Of a stretch of 64,000 nt of DNA, positions 11,665 through 22,430 are shown piece by piece; the stretch's first letter is position 1; the number at the start of each line of letters is the position of its first letter. The DNA is taken from contig DF237047.1 in assembly GCA_000708835.1 (NCBI GenBank), positions 132,447 to 196,446 on the forward strand. The letters run 5' to 3'. Origin of the DNA: Klebsormidium nitens. Taxonomy: Eukaryota > Streptophyta > Klebsormidiophyceae > Klebsormidiales > Klebsormidiaceae. Under the pieces are notes generated by a model. It searched no databases. It was not told the DNA's origin and saw only the letters and a list, made by a program, of their open reading frames with translations. A program made the translations under genes and the position numbers.

Positions 11665-13180
11665 GGGGCTTGTCAGGGCGGCGCTTTTGGTCGGAAATCG
11701 AGTTGCTCGGGGGTGCTTGGTCGCCATTCGTTTTGTCTCAGAAGTGGGCTGGTTTTCGCGGATAGAAAGGGTCGTCGAATTTGCTGCAGTACGTTATGAT
11801 TGGTTCTTGAAGTTTCAACCGCAGCGTGACCTGCCGCATCGAGGGGAAAATAGCATGTCTTCAGTCGGATCCTGTTGACGATGTCTGAGTATACCTCAGT
11901 CAATGTGCTTTCGTAACAAAGTTTTGCTCAAGAACTTTGGCCCAAGCTTTGAGCTATTCAGGATCTAGTGCACCAAGCTTCTGTGAGTCCATGCATGGTT
12001 GCTTGATTGGTTGCGGGCGTGCAAAATCCGAAATCTGGCGTGCTCATGTGACAGTGCGAGAAAGTTGATTGATCGGTTTGTCGTTGACAATTTGAGGTCA
12101 TCTATATTAGAATGGACTGCCATCATGTTCAGCATGACGGTCCAGCTCCGAAGATTCATGGTTACTAACCTTGGTCACAATTGGCGATCTCAATGGGAGG
12201 CGGTTTAACTTGATTCTCTTCATATCAGTGATGTATCATGCAGCATGCTTGCATTTCAACTATAGCTTGCATGAAGAGTGGCATGTGCATGGTTAGAAAC
12301 CCGAAGGATGGAACAAGCGATCATGTGTTGCAGATGCATGCGGCAATACATGATGCAATCGATCTTCGGTGTTTTCGCCAGTAACTGAAGTGGGCACAGG
12401 TTACCTCATGGCATACGTGTTACACATGCGATTTGTGTTCTTTTTGCTTTTTCATGAAGGCTGCATGGAGTTATAGTTTGTGCATGTGCTCCGCCTGTCA
12501 GTCGCAATCGCCTCTAGTACGGTTGCCAAGCTCCGACATCCTCAGTCCTCCTTAGTATGCCTCGTCTTCTTCTCTGTAGTGGCAAATCGGGTAGAATGAA
12601 TCACTTAACCGTCGGTCACTCGAAATCAACAAACACTACTAGTAGGTTTGAAAAAGGCGAGCCCTTGGCTGCTCAATTGCAAAGCAGAGTGTTGTTATCA
12701 GACTATATGTTCGAAGCAAACCCGTTCAGTATGTGAAATCTGAGATATAACTTACGTTACTCATCGCCTCACACAAGCTGCTTGTTTGAAAACGTTAGGG
12801 CCGCATCTACTCGATCATCGATGTGAACTGCCTTCAACTTTCAAATAGTGGATCTGAGCTAGTCTGTTGCTGGGATCGTCTAGATGTAAGATCTTAAAAG
12901 CTATTCTAATCTTGATTACGATACAAAAGAGTGCTTGCTTCTTCTGATGCTTGTCACAGCTGTTGATCCAGGTCAAGTATCTTCCCGTACGTTATCACCG
13001 TGGCCCCTGGGATAGTTCTAACCTGAGAGCAAAGCTAAGGCTTGCCTAGAGCAGGAAATCACACCCAACCAAGCTTGATCAGGAACAGCCTAAGTGCCTT
13101 CTACTAGGCCAGACTGGTTGAATGCTCATTAACACCCGTTCAGTGGCTTTGATTATGAGCAAAACCTTCCTGTGTTGTAA
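11665..13180. other. Intergenic region downstream of the CLMP1-like gene
   Basis: This is the 3' UTR and spacer. The part from 12220 to 12500 is rich in GCATG/CATGCA-like words and in ATGCAT. No gene with coding character is visible on either strand. Confidence 0.35.
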
Positions 13181-13519
13181 TTAGGAAGACGGAGCTGGCC
13201 CAAACAGCACTGTGTCCACGCAAGGCATCAGCCAAGACAGATGCTTTGCTCGTTTCGGGTGCAGACGAAGTTCCCGATCCAACACCCAGTGGTTCCTGTT
13301 CGCCAATGACACGTCCAAGATTATTTTGACGGTCTTCACTTTTGGCTCTCCATATGCGTCAGTCTCTGGCAAAGCCTCTCCAATGCAATACACTCGGAGT
13401 ATGTCAGTCTTTGGTACCCGTTTCTCCGCCCCAGGTGCAAATGGTTGGTTGTCGAAGTACAGCTGACGGTTGGCGCAGTTCTCAATCGTCACTTCGGTGA
13501 CGGGCCGTGGACGGGCCAA
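13181..13519 (-). CDS. Unassigned open stretch, possibly the 3' exon of a small gene
   Basis: The minus strand is open for 112 codons and ends with FGPAPSS and a stop. It reads like real protein (VTIENCANRQLYFDNQPF, KTVKIILDVSLANRNHWVLD), but there is no ATG at its head. A TGA sits just upstream of the first TTG codon, so it would have to be entered by splicing, for example after GAAG near 13495. A second open minus-strand stretch, 13882-13731, ends GHGHHHR at a GTAGTT donor-like site. The two do not join cleanly in frame with the obvious acceptor. I do not recognise the protein. Confidence 0.3.
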   Translation of the reverse strand: MARPRPVTEVTIENCANRQLYFDNQPFAPGAEKRVPKTDILRVYCIGEALPETDAYGEPKVKTVKIILDVSLANRNHWVLDRELRLHPKRAKHLSWLMPCVDTVLFGPAPSS

Positions 13520-14355
13520 TCAAATAGAAACAATGTAGTTTGCTGCAGTTCACGCGTTTCTAATTTGGTGTCGCATTAGCAGATGATTAAACTTGAGAAT
13601 CTTGCCCTGAAAGCTGAGCTGAGCTCTAGCAGATCAAGCTAGTGCGAGCAGAAGCCTGAAACAAACGAAAGTTGAACAAACGCAGCTAGTGAAGTAGGTA
13701 GCTGTGAAGTGCAGATTGCACTGCAACTACCTATGATGATGACCGTGACCGTCCTCCTGCCTCAGTGCATCCCCACTTTCGTCGACCCTGGCATGCAGAG
13801 CCGTACGATGATACGTGTTGTCTGACTCGGCATTCAATGGACGGCCAGGAACCAGGTCCGTACCACGTGAACCATCTGACAACTGGCATGGAAGAGTAAG
13901 TTGGATGCATGTTGCATCACATAGGTTTGCGGAGGGTATCGGTGGGGGTTTAACCTGAGACCGGTTCAGTCACCGGAGTGCTTTTGCCCAGCTTTGACCG
14001 ATTCCCGGGAGGATTCACCGGCTGCTTTTGTTTTGCCCCGGGGTTTCGCTGGTCAATGCATCATTCAGCGCGCGCTAGCATTCTTTTCTGAAAGTGCAAT
14101 GCTGAGCTGGTTTGCGAAATATCGTGTCTTGCTAGCAGCTACATGGTCGTCTCACTTTCCAGCTACACGGGTGACGGAACGCGGGTTTGGGTGGGGCGTT
14201 TGTCATGAACTTTCTGCTCGTCAACCTCCTTTCACAAATTCAGAAAAGTTTCATTCCATCTTCGAAGGAGAAGCTTGCAGTCGCATTGAAAGTAAGCGCA
14301 GGATTGCGTCCAATTGAGTTCAAGCTCACAACGTTGCCCTTCCGCACCTGACAGA

Positions 14356-17300
14356 ATGGCCGCCGCAGAGAATGGCACAGCAACTGCCGCCACCTCATCA
14401 GAAAACAACCACTCTCCCCGCTCTATCCTGGCAGCAGTGGACCCGTCCGAAGAATCTTCGTACGCTTTCAACTGGTATCTGGACAACATCGCACGTCCGG
14501 AAGACAAAGTAACCACACTGTCTGTAGAGGAGGTTTCGGACTTCAGCTTCTTCCTGAAACCAGAGGACATCGATGAGTTGGAGAACCAGAGGCGGGAGGA
14601 AGTCCAGAAGCTGCTGGCAAATTTTTCTGAGAAGGCAAAGGAAAAGGGGGTGAGCATAGCTTATCAGCAGTTCCTGTTGGCTCATTGCACCACCAATTGT
14701 GGCTTTTGAGGGTTTTTGGTATTTGCACCACTTCTATTGGGGCGGAACAAAACTTGGTTGTATTTGGTTCAAAATTGAGTTGCTGTTGTTTCATGATTGC
14801 TGCACCACCAAGAGTGAAGTTTTACAGGTTTTTTACGAATGCTCCAATTCAGAATATAAAACCAGAGAAGTTTTTCTTTAAGCTGCATTTGACCAGTTCA
14901 TTGTTGTGCGCATTACTAAACAGCTGCACAGACCAATGCACCTTTTTCTGAAAGTTTTCGCTGAGCTGCAGTTTCGTGTCTCTCAAAAGACCAAGCTGCT
15001 ATAAGTGAACGACAGCTAAACCTCTGGTCTGGTGAACATTGGTTTCTCATTGGCAATCTAGATGCAATAGAAGAAGACCATTCAACTTTTTCGAACATAT
15101 GTTGATCAAAGACCGCACTGATAAGAATCGCAGAAACTCAACAGCAGCCTTGAAGAGTATTTGAACACCACTAGTTAATCTAATAACTCCATGATTTACA
15201 GCTCAAATGAAATATCTTCGTGTATATCTGCCTTGCACTTTGCAAACCGTCCACCTGAGAGTAACGAAAATTTCTTTTTATGTGCCTTGAGACAACTTTT
15301 TGAGTTTCTAATGTGGTTTGCAACAAGCCCACTTGTTTAATTTTGTCGTTTTAAGACCCGCCCATACTTACATGAAGGTTGCGCCCTAGGTCCTACATCG
15401 ACTGGTCGCCCTAGATGCTACATCAATTGTTTAGTCTCATATTTCGTCATTCTCAGAATCAGCCTCTAGAATAAGGTATCCCTCACTTTGTATGTCACAT
15501 CCAAGTACTCTGTGAACATTCTTCTCCTGTACTCAACTCTTGTTCTGTCTGGTCATATTTTGCCATCAAAGGTATTCAAACAAGCTGCATCGTAGCGCAT
15601 TTCATCCTTTCGGTCTCATCAATTCCAACGTACAAATATTCACTCTTCCTCGCTCTTGTCGCAATGGTCTCCCTGAATGCCTCACTTCTTCTCCTTGCAG
15701 GTGACCACTGTTTCCGAGACGGCTGCAGGCGATGCCCGGCAGATCATCATTGAGAAGGCCGAAAAGGATGGCTACGAACTGCTTGTCATGGGTTCCAGGG
15801 GACTGGGGGCCATCAAGAGGCAAGTGGGCCATCTTTATGGATTGCTCCTGGTCTTTTTGATTCTGCAAATTGGTTTTTTCATTCGCAAGTTTTGTTGAAT
15901 AGTCGATCAAGGAAGAGCTATTTGTGTTGAATCGATTGAGAAAGAGCTTATGAAAAGTGCAGTAGTTGCGCAGGAACAATATTTCTTGGGCCTGATTACA
16001 GTTTTGGAAAGAGCGGGCTACTCATCTGCTCCAAGTTGGAAACATGCTGCCTGCCACGCCGGCAGAGAACGTGAAGACTAAGTCTTCTTTGTAATCTTCC
16101 GCCAGTGGTGAATCGTTTGACCCAAATCTTTCCGATTACAATCGAGGTCCTCAGCGCTTCAAGAAGACCTGCTACATTCGGAGAACTCAGGCAATTTTCT
16201 CTAACAGAGCAATTGCCTCATTTGTCATCTTCTCATTTTGAAGCACTTACTACACTGCCCACATCTTCACTGCGAACGTACATTCGAATTGTACTGGTAT
16301 CTAATTTGGCACTAAACTGCTCAACTTGTAATACTGGACGGGTGTGGAGTGAAAAAGGGGTTTAGGCTGGGCACAGATGCGGACCGGCTATATACAATGG
16401 TTGAGGTGGCTTCGTTCTCACTATATTCTGAGCTTATCAGGATTATTCTAGAAAGATATTCCAACTTTTCTCCACACCAATCGTCCAGGTCACATTGTGG
16501 CTGTTGAAGTTTTCCTTCCACAAGATCATCCTCCGTGCACCGCTTGTGAATCTTGCCTGGCCCTCTTTACTTCCCCATCTGCGGTGCTCTTTTGTAAACT
16601 TTTCGTGCTTGGTTGACTCACCCTTTTGTCGTTTTTTTCTCATATCACCCGCGATGAGGATGAACGCCCCCTCCCCAGCAGGACTGGCTTGTTCTTGCCT
16701 ACAAAGTCTTCGAATTTCAATTCAACGCTAGCGACAAAAACACTTTTGAAATGACGACCCCGTTCCAAGAGTGAGCACCTCTCTTTGGGACCGTCCTGTA
16801 AAGCATCTCAGGCTTAGAGCTCACCAACCAAGTCTCATTCACACCATCAGATGATTCTCACAGCCCTTAATTCATGCCAACCCCGGCTCTAATCTTCAGC
16901 AGGACCTGTATGGACAGAGCGTGTCGCAGGTCCGACAAACACATCTACACGTCCAGCTCGTCGGGAGAATAGGCTATCCCACGAAGAACTCATTCACACC
17001 GATTCCCTCTCGGTTTGCAGGGCAGTCCAGTACAGTCCAGTACAGCTTCTGTGAATGGAATCTCGATTAAGGGCAACTGTCGTCGAAGCTCAAAATCTGG
17101 TCATCCGCTTCCAGAACGGTCTCATGTAAGGGCTAACTGCCATCAAGTGTAAAATGAGCCCATTCACACCGATTCCCCGTCGGCTTGCAGGGCGTTTTCT
17201 GGGCACTGTCTAGCACTGAATTCGCCTAAGGCCAACTGACGTCAAATCTGAAGAAGAATTCCCCCGCTCCCACTGACCTACCCAGAACGAGCTCATTCAC

Positions 17301-20300
17301 ACCGGCCCCCCCTTTGCAGGACGTTCCTGGGCAGTGTGTCCGACTACTGCCTTCACCAGGCGTCGTGCCCCACTCTAGTTGTCCGCAAGAAAGCACTTGA
17401 CGGCGTCCCAAAGCAGGCGGACGGCCCCCGCAAGGTCGCCGTAGCGGTCGACGATTCCGAAGGATCGGCGTACTCGTTCGACTGGGCTTTGAAGAACGTC
17501 GCGCGGCCGGGGGATCTGGTGCTGGCAATCCACATCCGCTCGCCCGCGTATCTGCGCTACCCCGTGGCAGGTGAGGGGTTGAGGAAGCAGTTAGGTGTGG
17601 GTTAGGGTGGGTTTGGAGGGGTTCACGGAGACTATTTTGCGGGTGGGGGACCTGGTGCTGGCCATCTATATCCGCTCGCCCGCGTATCTGCGCTACCCCG
17701 TGGCAGGTAAGGGGTTTAAGATTGCGGTGAAGGATGTCGTTGATTGTGGTTAGGAGGTTTTTGGAGGGGTTTTGAATGAAAGTCGCGCACGTGGAGGATC
17801 TGTGCTGGCCATCCATGTCCGCTTGCCCGCGTGTTTGTCGCAGGTGAGGGGTCAAAGACAAGGTTAAGGGGTTAATCTGGTTAAGGGGTTAAGGAAAATG
17901 AGATGCTGCCTCTGGGGGTAGATTGTTAAGTTAGATATCTGGCGAAGTGGTAGGGGCTTTGAAAGATAGGCTGATCGATGGGTGCGGGAAGGGACTCTGT
18001 GAGCGATACCGTTGTTTGGATTTCTCGACATTCAGTGTTCTTTGGATCTTACGGCGGCCGCCTTCAACTCGTGGATCCCTCCTTTCTCCAGTGAGTATAG
18101 AAGTCATACTCAGCCTCTTTTTCTGACGATCAGGGGATTAGGAAGCGTCTCGTGATTCCAATCCGTTTCTAGTACAGGATGCGGAATACCCGTGCCCCCT
18201 CCCGATGTTGACACTCCTCGTGAGTGCCCAGATTCCAATTTCATTCTGAGGTTTACCACCAACATTGAAAACATCACAGTTGGAGAGGTTTCTTTCGCTT
18301 GCTGTCTGAACGACTCTTCCCAACGTCCTTGCTCGTTTCGAAGCAGCCCCTATTACTCCGCATTTCCGGTCAGCTTCCGGTCAATACCGGTCGGCTGTGC
18401 GCTTTTGGCGAGTCCAGTCATACGGGACCCGTTTCTTGCAGCCGGATATTCCCTCCCGCCCCCTCCTCTTCGAACTTCGCGTGAGTTGTCCGGCAGTCGT
18501 ACTCAGTTACGAAGTCGGTTATGTACTTGGTCAACACTTGGTTGTACATTCGGTTTTAACTGGGTTATGTACTCGGTTATGTCATGGGTTACGTACTCTA
18601 TTATGTGCAGGCTTATATCCTCCATTATGCTCTCAAGCATTTTTTCGCACATTTTCTGCTCATCACAAACAAAGGGGTAGTGCCTTAGGGTGTTTACGAC
18701 TTCCTAGAAAACCTGTCTCCTATCATTTGTTCAAGTCAACTGGTTGGACAGACCTGGGCGATTTGTTACGAGTGTTTCCTGTGCTTGAGCTGCTCCTTAC
18801 TCTCAGATTCGTCCTTCGTAGATCCGCCAGTGTTGCCGCGCTTTCCAACCGCAGCCACTTGCTCCCTCGAAAGCGAAGATGTTGAGTCTCTTCCTCCACT
18901 GCATGAAAGTTCCTTTCAAAGGGAATCTCTCGGGCGGGAATATTTGGCTCCATCGCACAGTCCTCACCTTTCTTTTTGATTATGTGTTTGAAAAAAGTCC
19001 TGTTGACAGGCACATAGCTGTCCATGTCCTAGCTGACCTTGTCCGTGCGCTCCGCTTTCGAAAGATGCCCACTGATATCGGCCGCCGAGTCTTTCTTGAA
19101 GCCGCTCATTCGTCTTTTTCCTTCGTGTCGCCTAAAGAGATCGTCACCGATTTTATTCGACAATTAGACCAGCGACAACCCGCCCGCTTTCCCCTGTCCT
19201 CCGTTTTGTCTCTGCCAACGACTCTCACAAGTTTCAAAGATAACTTTCAAGCAGAACAATAGTTGAGATTTACCCTCATCTTTGGACAATCTCGTCCCAG
19301 TGGCCTTTCCTTCTCCTTTCCGTTCCGCCTCTAGTGACGCCCATCGTTCCTGGTCACCATTTTCTGGGGAAGCCGCTCACTTCTGTTCCTTCTTTTCTCT
19401 GTTCGCGATTTGCTGGTGCTATGCTCGCCCATCGTCCGCTCAGAATCGAGCTCTCCTCTTTACGTATAGCCTCCACTGACTCCTGTCATTTCTGAGATTC
19501 CTTGATTCTGATCCTTTCATTCCTTCTACTGATCTTGGTCGTCTGTATTTTCTCGCAGAGATGGGCATGGGCGAGTACTACATGCCGCCTGACGTCATCG
19601 CTGACATGGAGAAGTCGTCAGCAGAGCAGGCCGAGCAGCTCGTCCGCAAGTTTGTCAAGCGGGCCGTGCACGAGTACAAGGTAAAACCCTCAGACCCACA
19701 GGTTTGCTTAACCCTGCAACTCTAGTTTTGTTAGCAAAGCAAGCTCCGCCAAGCGCACCGTGCACCAGTACAAGGTAAACCCTCAAACCCAAAGTTTGCT
19801 TGACCCTGAAACAGGCCAAAAACCCTGTAACCCTGTCAGTGAATGCCTACGAATACAGGGTGAAAATCTCGAAAAAGGTCTGCTTAACCCTAGTGTAAGT
19901 GCGTAAGCTTGTTATCAGGAGAGTACGCTTAGACAGCTCACCAAATCGTCGTCAAGCGCGCCGTGCACAACTATGGTACAAGGTGAAGCCCTAAACCCAC
20001 TAAGTTTTTTAACCCTCAATTCGTATTGTCGTCAGCCTGGAGCAACTCTGGGCGGCGTTCGAAAAAATGTCAGGTGATCACCCAAACAGTACATCACAAG
20101 GACCCCCAATTTCCTGTGTGTATGAAACGTAGCAAATGGTGGTGTTGAGCTCGAGTATCCCATGAATGCAGCCCTGTGAATCTTTTCTCACAGATGAAGT
20201 GCAAGGACTACGTGCTCCTCCATCGCGTATGCAACTGCCGTCCCCTCATTCACTCGCCAGAAACTGCGTGATAGTGCAAAGATTGCATTTGTGAAGCTCT

Positions 20301-22228
20301 TTCGTTCAAGATCTGATGAAGCTTTTTGTTTTCTTTCTTTCCGATGAAGTGCGAAAGCTACCTTTCTACACTTGTTTGCCTCGAACACCTCGATCTGCTT
20401 GAGGGCAAAGCTTCAGCCACAAACAGAAACTCTTTGACTCCTTGCTTACAGATGAAGTGCGAGGGCTACGTGTTCCACACCTGTTTGTCCTGAAAACCTC
20501 TATTTGCTTGAGGGGAAGGCTTCAGCCGCAAATGAAGCTCTCTGATTCCTTAATTGCAGATGAAGTGCGAGGGCTACGTGTTCGCCACTTGTTGTCGTTG
20601 AAACCAACATTCACTTGAAGACAAAGCTTCAGCCAGGAATGAAACTCTCTGATTCCTTGCTTACAGATGGAGTGCGAGAGCTACGTCTTCCACACCTCTC
20701 TTTCTTTGAAAACCTGTACCTGCTTCAGCCAGGAATCGGAAAACTCGGATATTCTGCTCGCAGATGAAGTGCGAGGGCTATGTCTTCCGCGGCGATGCGC
20801 GCGAGCTTTTGGTGGAGGAGACGGAGAAGCTGGGAGCCGCGGTGCTGGTCATGGGCAGCCGGGGACTGGGCGCCATCTCCAGGTAACCGCTGACACTCTC
20901 TTTCTATTTCAGCCGTGTCCAGGTAGTTAGCGCATGCTTGGTGTCAAGATCGTGGCTGGATGGTCGCCATCTCCAGGTAAAGCGCTGACACCACCCTTAT
21001 CTTTTACGACTTTCTTTGAATGGTATTGGCAGATGTAGTGTCAATATCGTGGCGGGTTGGTCGCCGTAACCAGGTGAGCGCTGACACTCCCTATCAGTTT
21101 CAGCCGTGTCCAGGTCTTTAGTGCATACCTAGTGTCAAGATCGTGGCTGGTGGGTCGCCCTTTCCAGGTGGGCGCTGATACCACCGTGCCTTTCCCAGCT
21201 TCCTGTAACGGCACAGCTTTCGTCAAGTCGTTAAGAGTTGCAATCAGGATTGCTACTGGTTGATCGCAGTCTGCAGATGGACGCTGATAGCACAAGCGTT
21301 CTGCATTTCCTCCCTTTTTTTCCATTTAAATACTGAAGTCGGTGGCCGCAATAGCTCTTGACCAATCAAGCGCCTATGACCATTCTAGATTATCGATCGT
21401 CCAGTCGCAAAATCCAATTACTCAATCTGTACAGAGGAGGACGCCTCCATTGAAGCCATCCTCGCCTTTTCAGCTTTTGGGGGGTAGGCTGCGGCAGTGG
21501 GCTCGTGCTCGGACGTGCAGTATCTCACCAATGATGGAGGGACCTGAGGACGTTTTTAAGCCGTTAAAATTTTGCGAAGCCAAGCACGTTCTCGCGTTCT
21601 TTATCCTTCGTTTCAGCGGTTCAAGGAGATGCCACGTTCTCTTAATGTTTGTGACCCTCTTTGCAAACCTCGCTCCACTAACCTTTCTTTCTCGATGAAC
21701 CCTCTCGCTGACCTTCTTTCTAACCACCTCATTGAGCATCTCGTGGGCGTGAGCGACTACTACCCCCACCACTGTTTCTGACCCACTTTGTGACCCTCTC
21801 CTCTTGTTCTGGTACCCTTGCTAACTCAACCTTTATCCTCTTCTAACCCTGTTTCTAACCACCTCGTCAACGTACAATGCGCAGGACCATCCTGAGGAGC
21901 ATGAGCGACTAATGCGCCCACCACCGCCCGTATTTCATAACCTTCATTCTAACCTTCCTTCTAACACCTTGTTAACCATCACGCAGGACCATCCCATGAC
22001 CGAGCCCATCTACTGCCCGTACTTCGGTAACCTTCTTTCTAACCCTCCTTCTAACCACCTCATTAACTACCTCGCAGGACCATCCTCGGGAGCGTGAGCG
22101 ACTACTGCGCTCATCACTGCCCGTGCCCGGTGCTCGTTGTCAAGCAACCCAAGACTGACGTCAGCGCGACGCTGAAGAAGGAAGAGGAGGGGGCTAAGAA
22201 GGAAGAGGAAGAGAAGAAGCAAGAATGA
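14356..22228 (+). CDS. Tandem universal stress protein (two USP domains), 351 aa
   Basis: Six exons join in frame: 14356-14649, 15701-15819, 17320-17570, 19559-19680, 20764-20882 and 22078-22228. Domain 1 runs about residues 24-160 (ILAAVDPSEESSYAFNWYLD). Domain 2 runs about residues 183-330 (VAVAVDDSEGSAYSFDWALK). Each carries the ATP-binding signature G-x2-G-x9-G-S (GSRGLGAIKRTFLGSVS near 129-146 and GSRGLGAISRTILGSVS near 293-310), so both domains should be ATP-binding rather than the non-binding UspA class. The C-terminal tail is Lys/Glu-rich. Intron 2 has a GC donor (GAG then GCAAGT at 15820). Exons 2 and 5 are both 119 nt, in the same phase, and encode the same part of the fold. Introns 2 to 5 carry many duplicated exon edges. 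The role is presumed stress signalling or nucleotide sensing in the cytosol. Confidence 0.9.
16834..17340 (+). repeat. Array of exon 3 3' splice sites in the USP gene
   Basis: Units containing CTCATTCACACC, a pyrimidine-rich tract and a CAG recur, with the exon-equivalent starting at 16851, 17021, 17191 and 17320 (functional). The first two spacings are 170 bp each, the last is 129 bp. The copy at 17191 still resembles the exon start (GGCGTTTTCTGGGCACTGTC compared with GACGTTCCTGGGCAGTGTGTC). The intervening GGCAACTG-CGTC and TCAAA blocks are repeated too. Confidence 0.8.
17505..17850 (+). repeat. Copies of the USP exon 3 end with donor
   Basis: The functional exon ends at 17570 (SPAYLRYPVA, then GTGAGG). 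A near-identical copy ends at 17706 with GTAAGG. A decayed copy ends at 17843 with GTGAGG. Each is followed by a similar GGGTT-rich intron start. Spacing is about 136 bp. No acceptor is evident in front of the copies. Confidence 0.85.
19651..19990 (+). repeat. Copies of the USP exon 4 end with donor
   Basis: The functional exon ends at 19680 (KRAVHEYK, then GTAAAA). Copies end at 19774 (GTAAAC), about 19858 (decayed, GGTGAAAA) and 19982 (GTGAAG). The following intron start, with the words AAACCC and TTGCTTAACCCT, is repeated four times along with them. Confidence 0.8.
20191..20790 (+). repeat. Array of six exon 5 starts in the USP gene
   Basis: ATGAAGTGCGAGGGCTACGT-like segments start at 20194, 20344, 20452, 20560, 20667 and 20764 (functional). 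Five of the six follow a CAG; the 20344 copy follows CCG. The last four share the long intron block CTTCAGCC-AAATGAA-CTCTCTGATTCCTT. Spacing is 150, 108, 108, 107 and 97 bp. Only the last copy continues into the conserved USP sequence. Confidence 0.9.
20860..21290 (+). repeat. Array of USP exon 5 ends with donors
   Basis: The functional exon ends at 20882 (GCCATCTCCAG, then GTAACCGCTGACAC). Copies end at 20976 (GTAAAGCGCTGACACC), 21073 (GTGAGCGCTGACACTC), 21167 (GTGGGCGCTGATACC) and 21276 (donor lost, ATGGACGCTGATAG). Each is preceded by a copied AGATCGTGGC-GG-GGTCGCC stretch. Spacing is 94-109 bp. Confidence 0.88.
21735..22130 (+). repeat. Array of USP exon 6 starts
   Basis: GACCATCC-type segments after GCAG start at 21885, 21987 and 22078 (functional). 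A fragment of the same exon (GGGCGTGAGCGACTACTAC) lies at 21747. The intron block TTCTAACCCT-CTTCTAACCACCTC is copied with them. The 21885 copy has an in-frame stop (GACTAATG). Confidence 0.85.
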
Positions 22229-22430
22229 TCACAGGGCTTCATGGATCGAGCGGGGCTCAATATATCTCTTCTCGATCTTGATTGGGCCTAGGGAAACAAG
22301 ATATTAACGGTGCTTGAGCGGGCAATACTTGGTCTTGGCAAGAGGTCAGTTTCGAGCTCCTACTGTTCGAAGAGAAGAAGAAAAAGTGTTCACGGGGGTC
22401 TCAGGGATCGAGAGGAGCCCAGTCGTCACC
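22206..22430 (+). repeat. Duplication of the coding end and 3' UTR of the USP gene
   Basis: The stretch 22206-22265, containing the Lys/Glu-rich tail, the stop codon and the beginning of the 3' UTR, is echoed at 22366-22425. GAAGAGAAGAAGCAAGAATG matches GAAGAGAAGAAGAAAAAGTG, followed in both by TTCA/TCA-GGG and GGATCGAG-GGGC. The copy lacks the stop and is not coding. Confidence 0.7.

Noticed and set aside
12217-12520. Cluster of GCATG words as a second RY-type control region
   Set aside because: It lies downstream of the CLMP1-like gene and not near a supported promoter; the words are partly TGCAT low-complexity.
20191-20790. CRISPR-like array: short near-identical repeats at ~100 bp spacing
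   Set aside because: The repeats are copies of a splice acceptor plus exon start of the surrounding USP gene, the spacers are duplicated intron, and the genome is eukaryotic.
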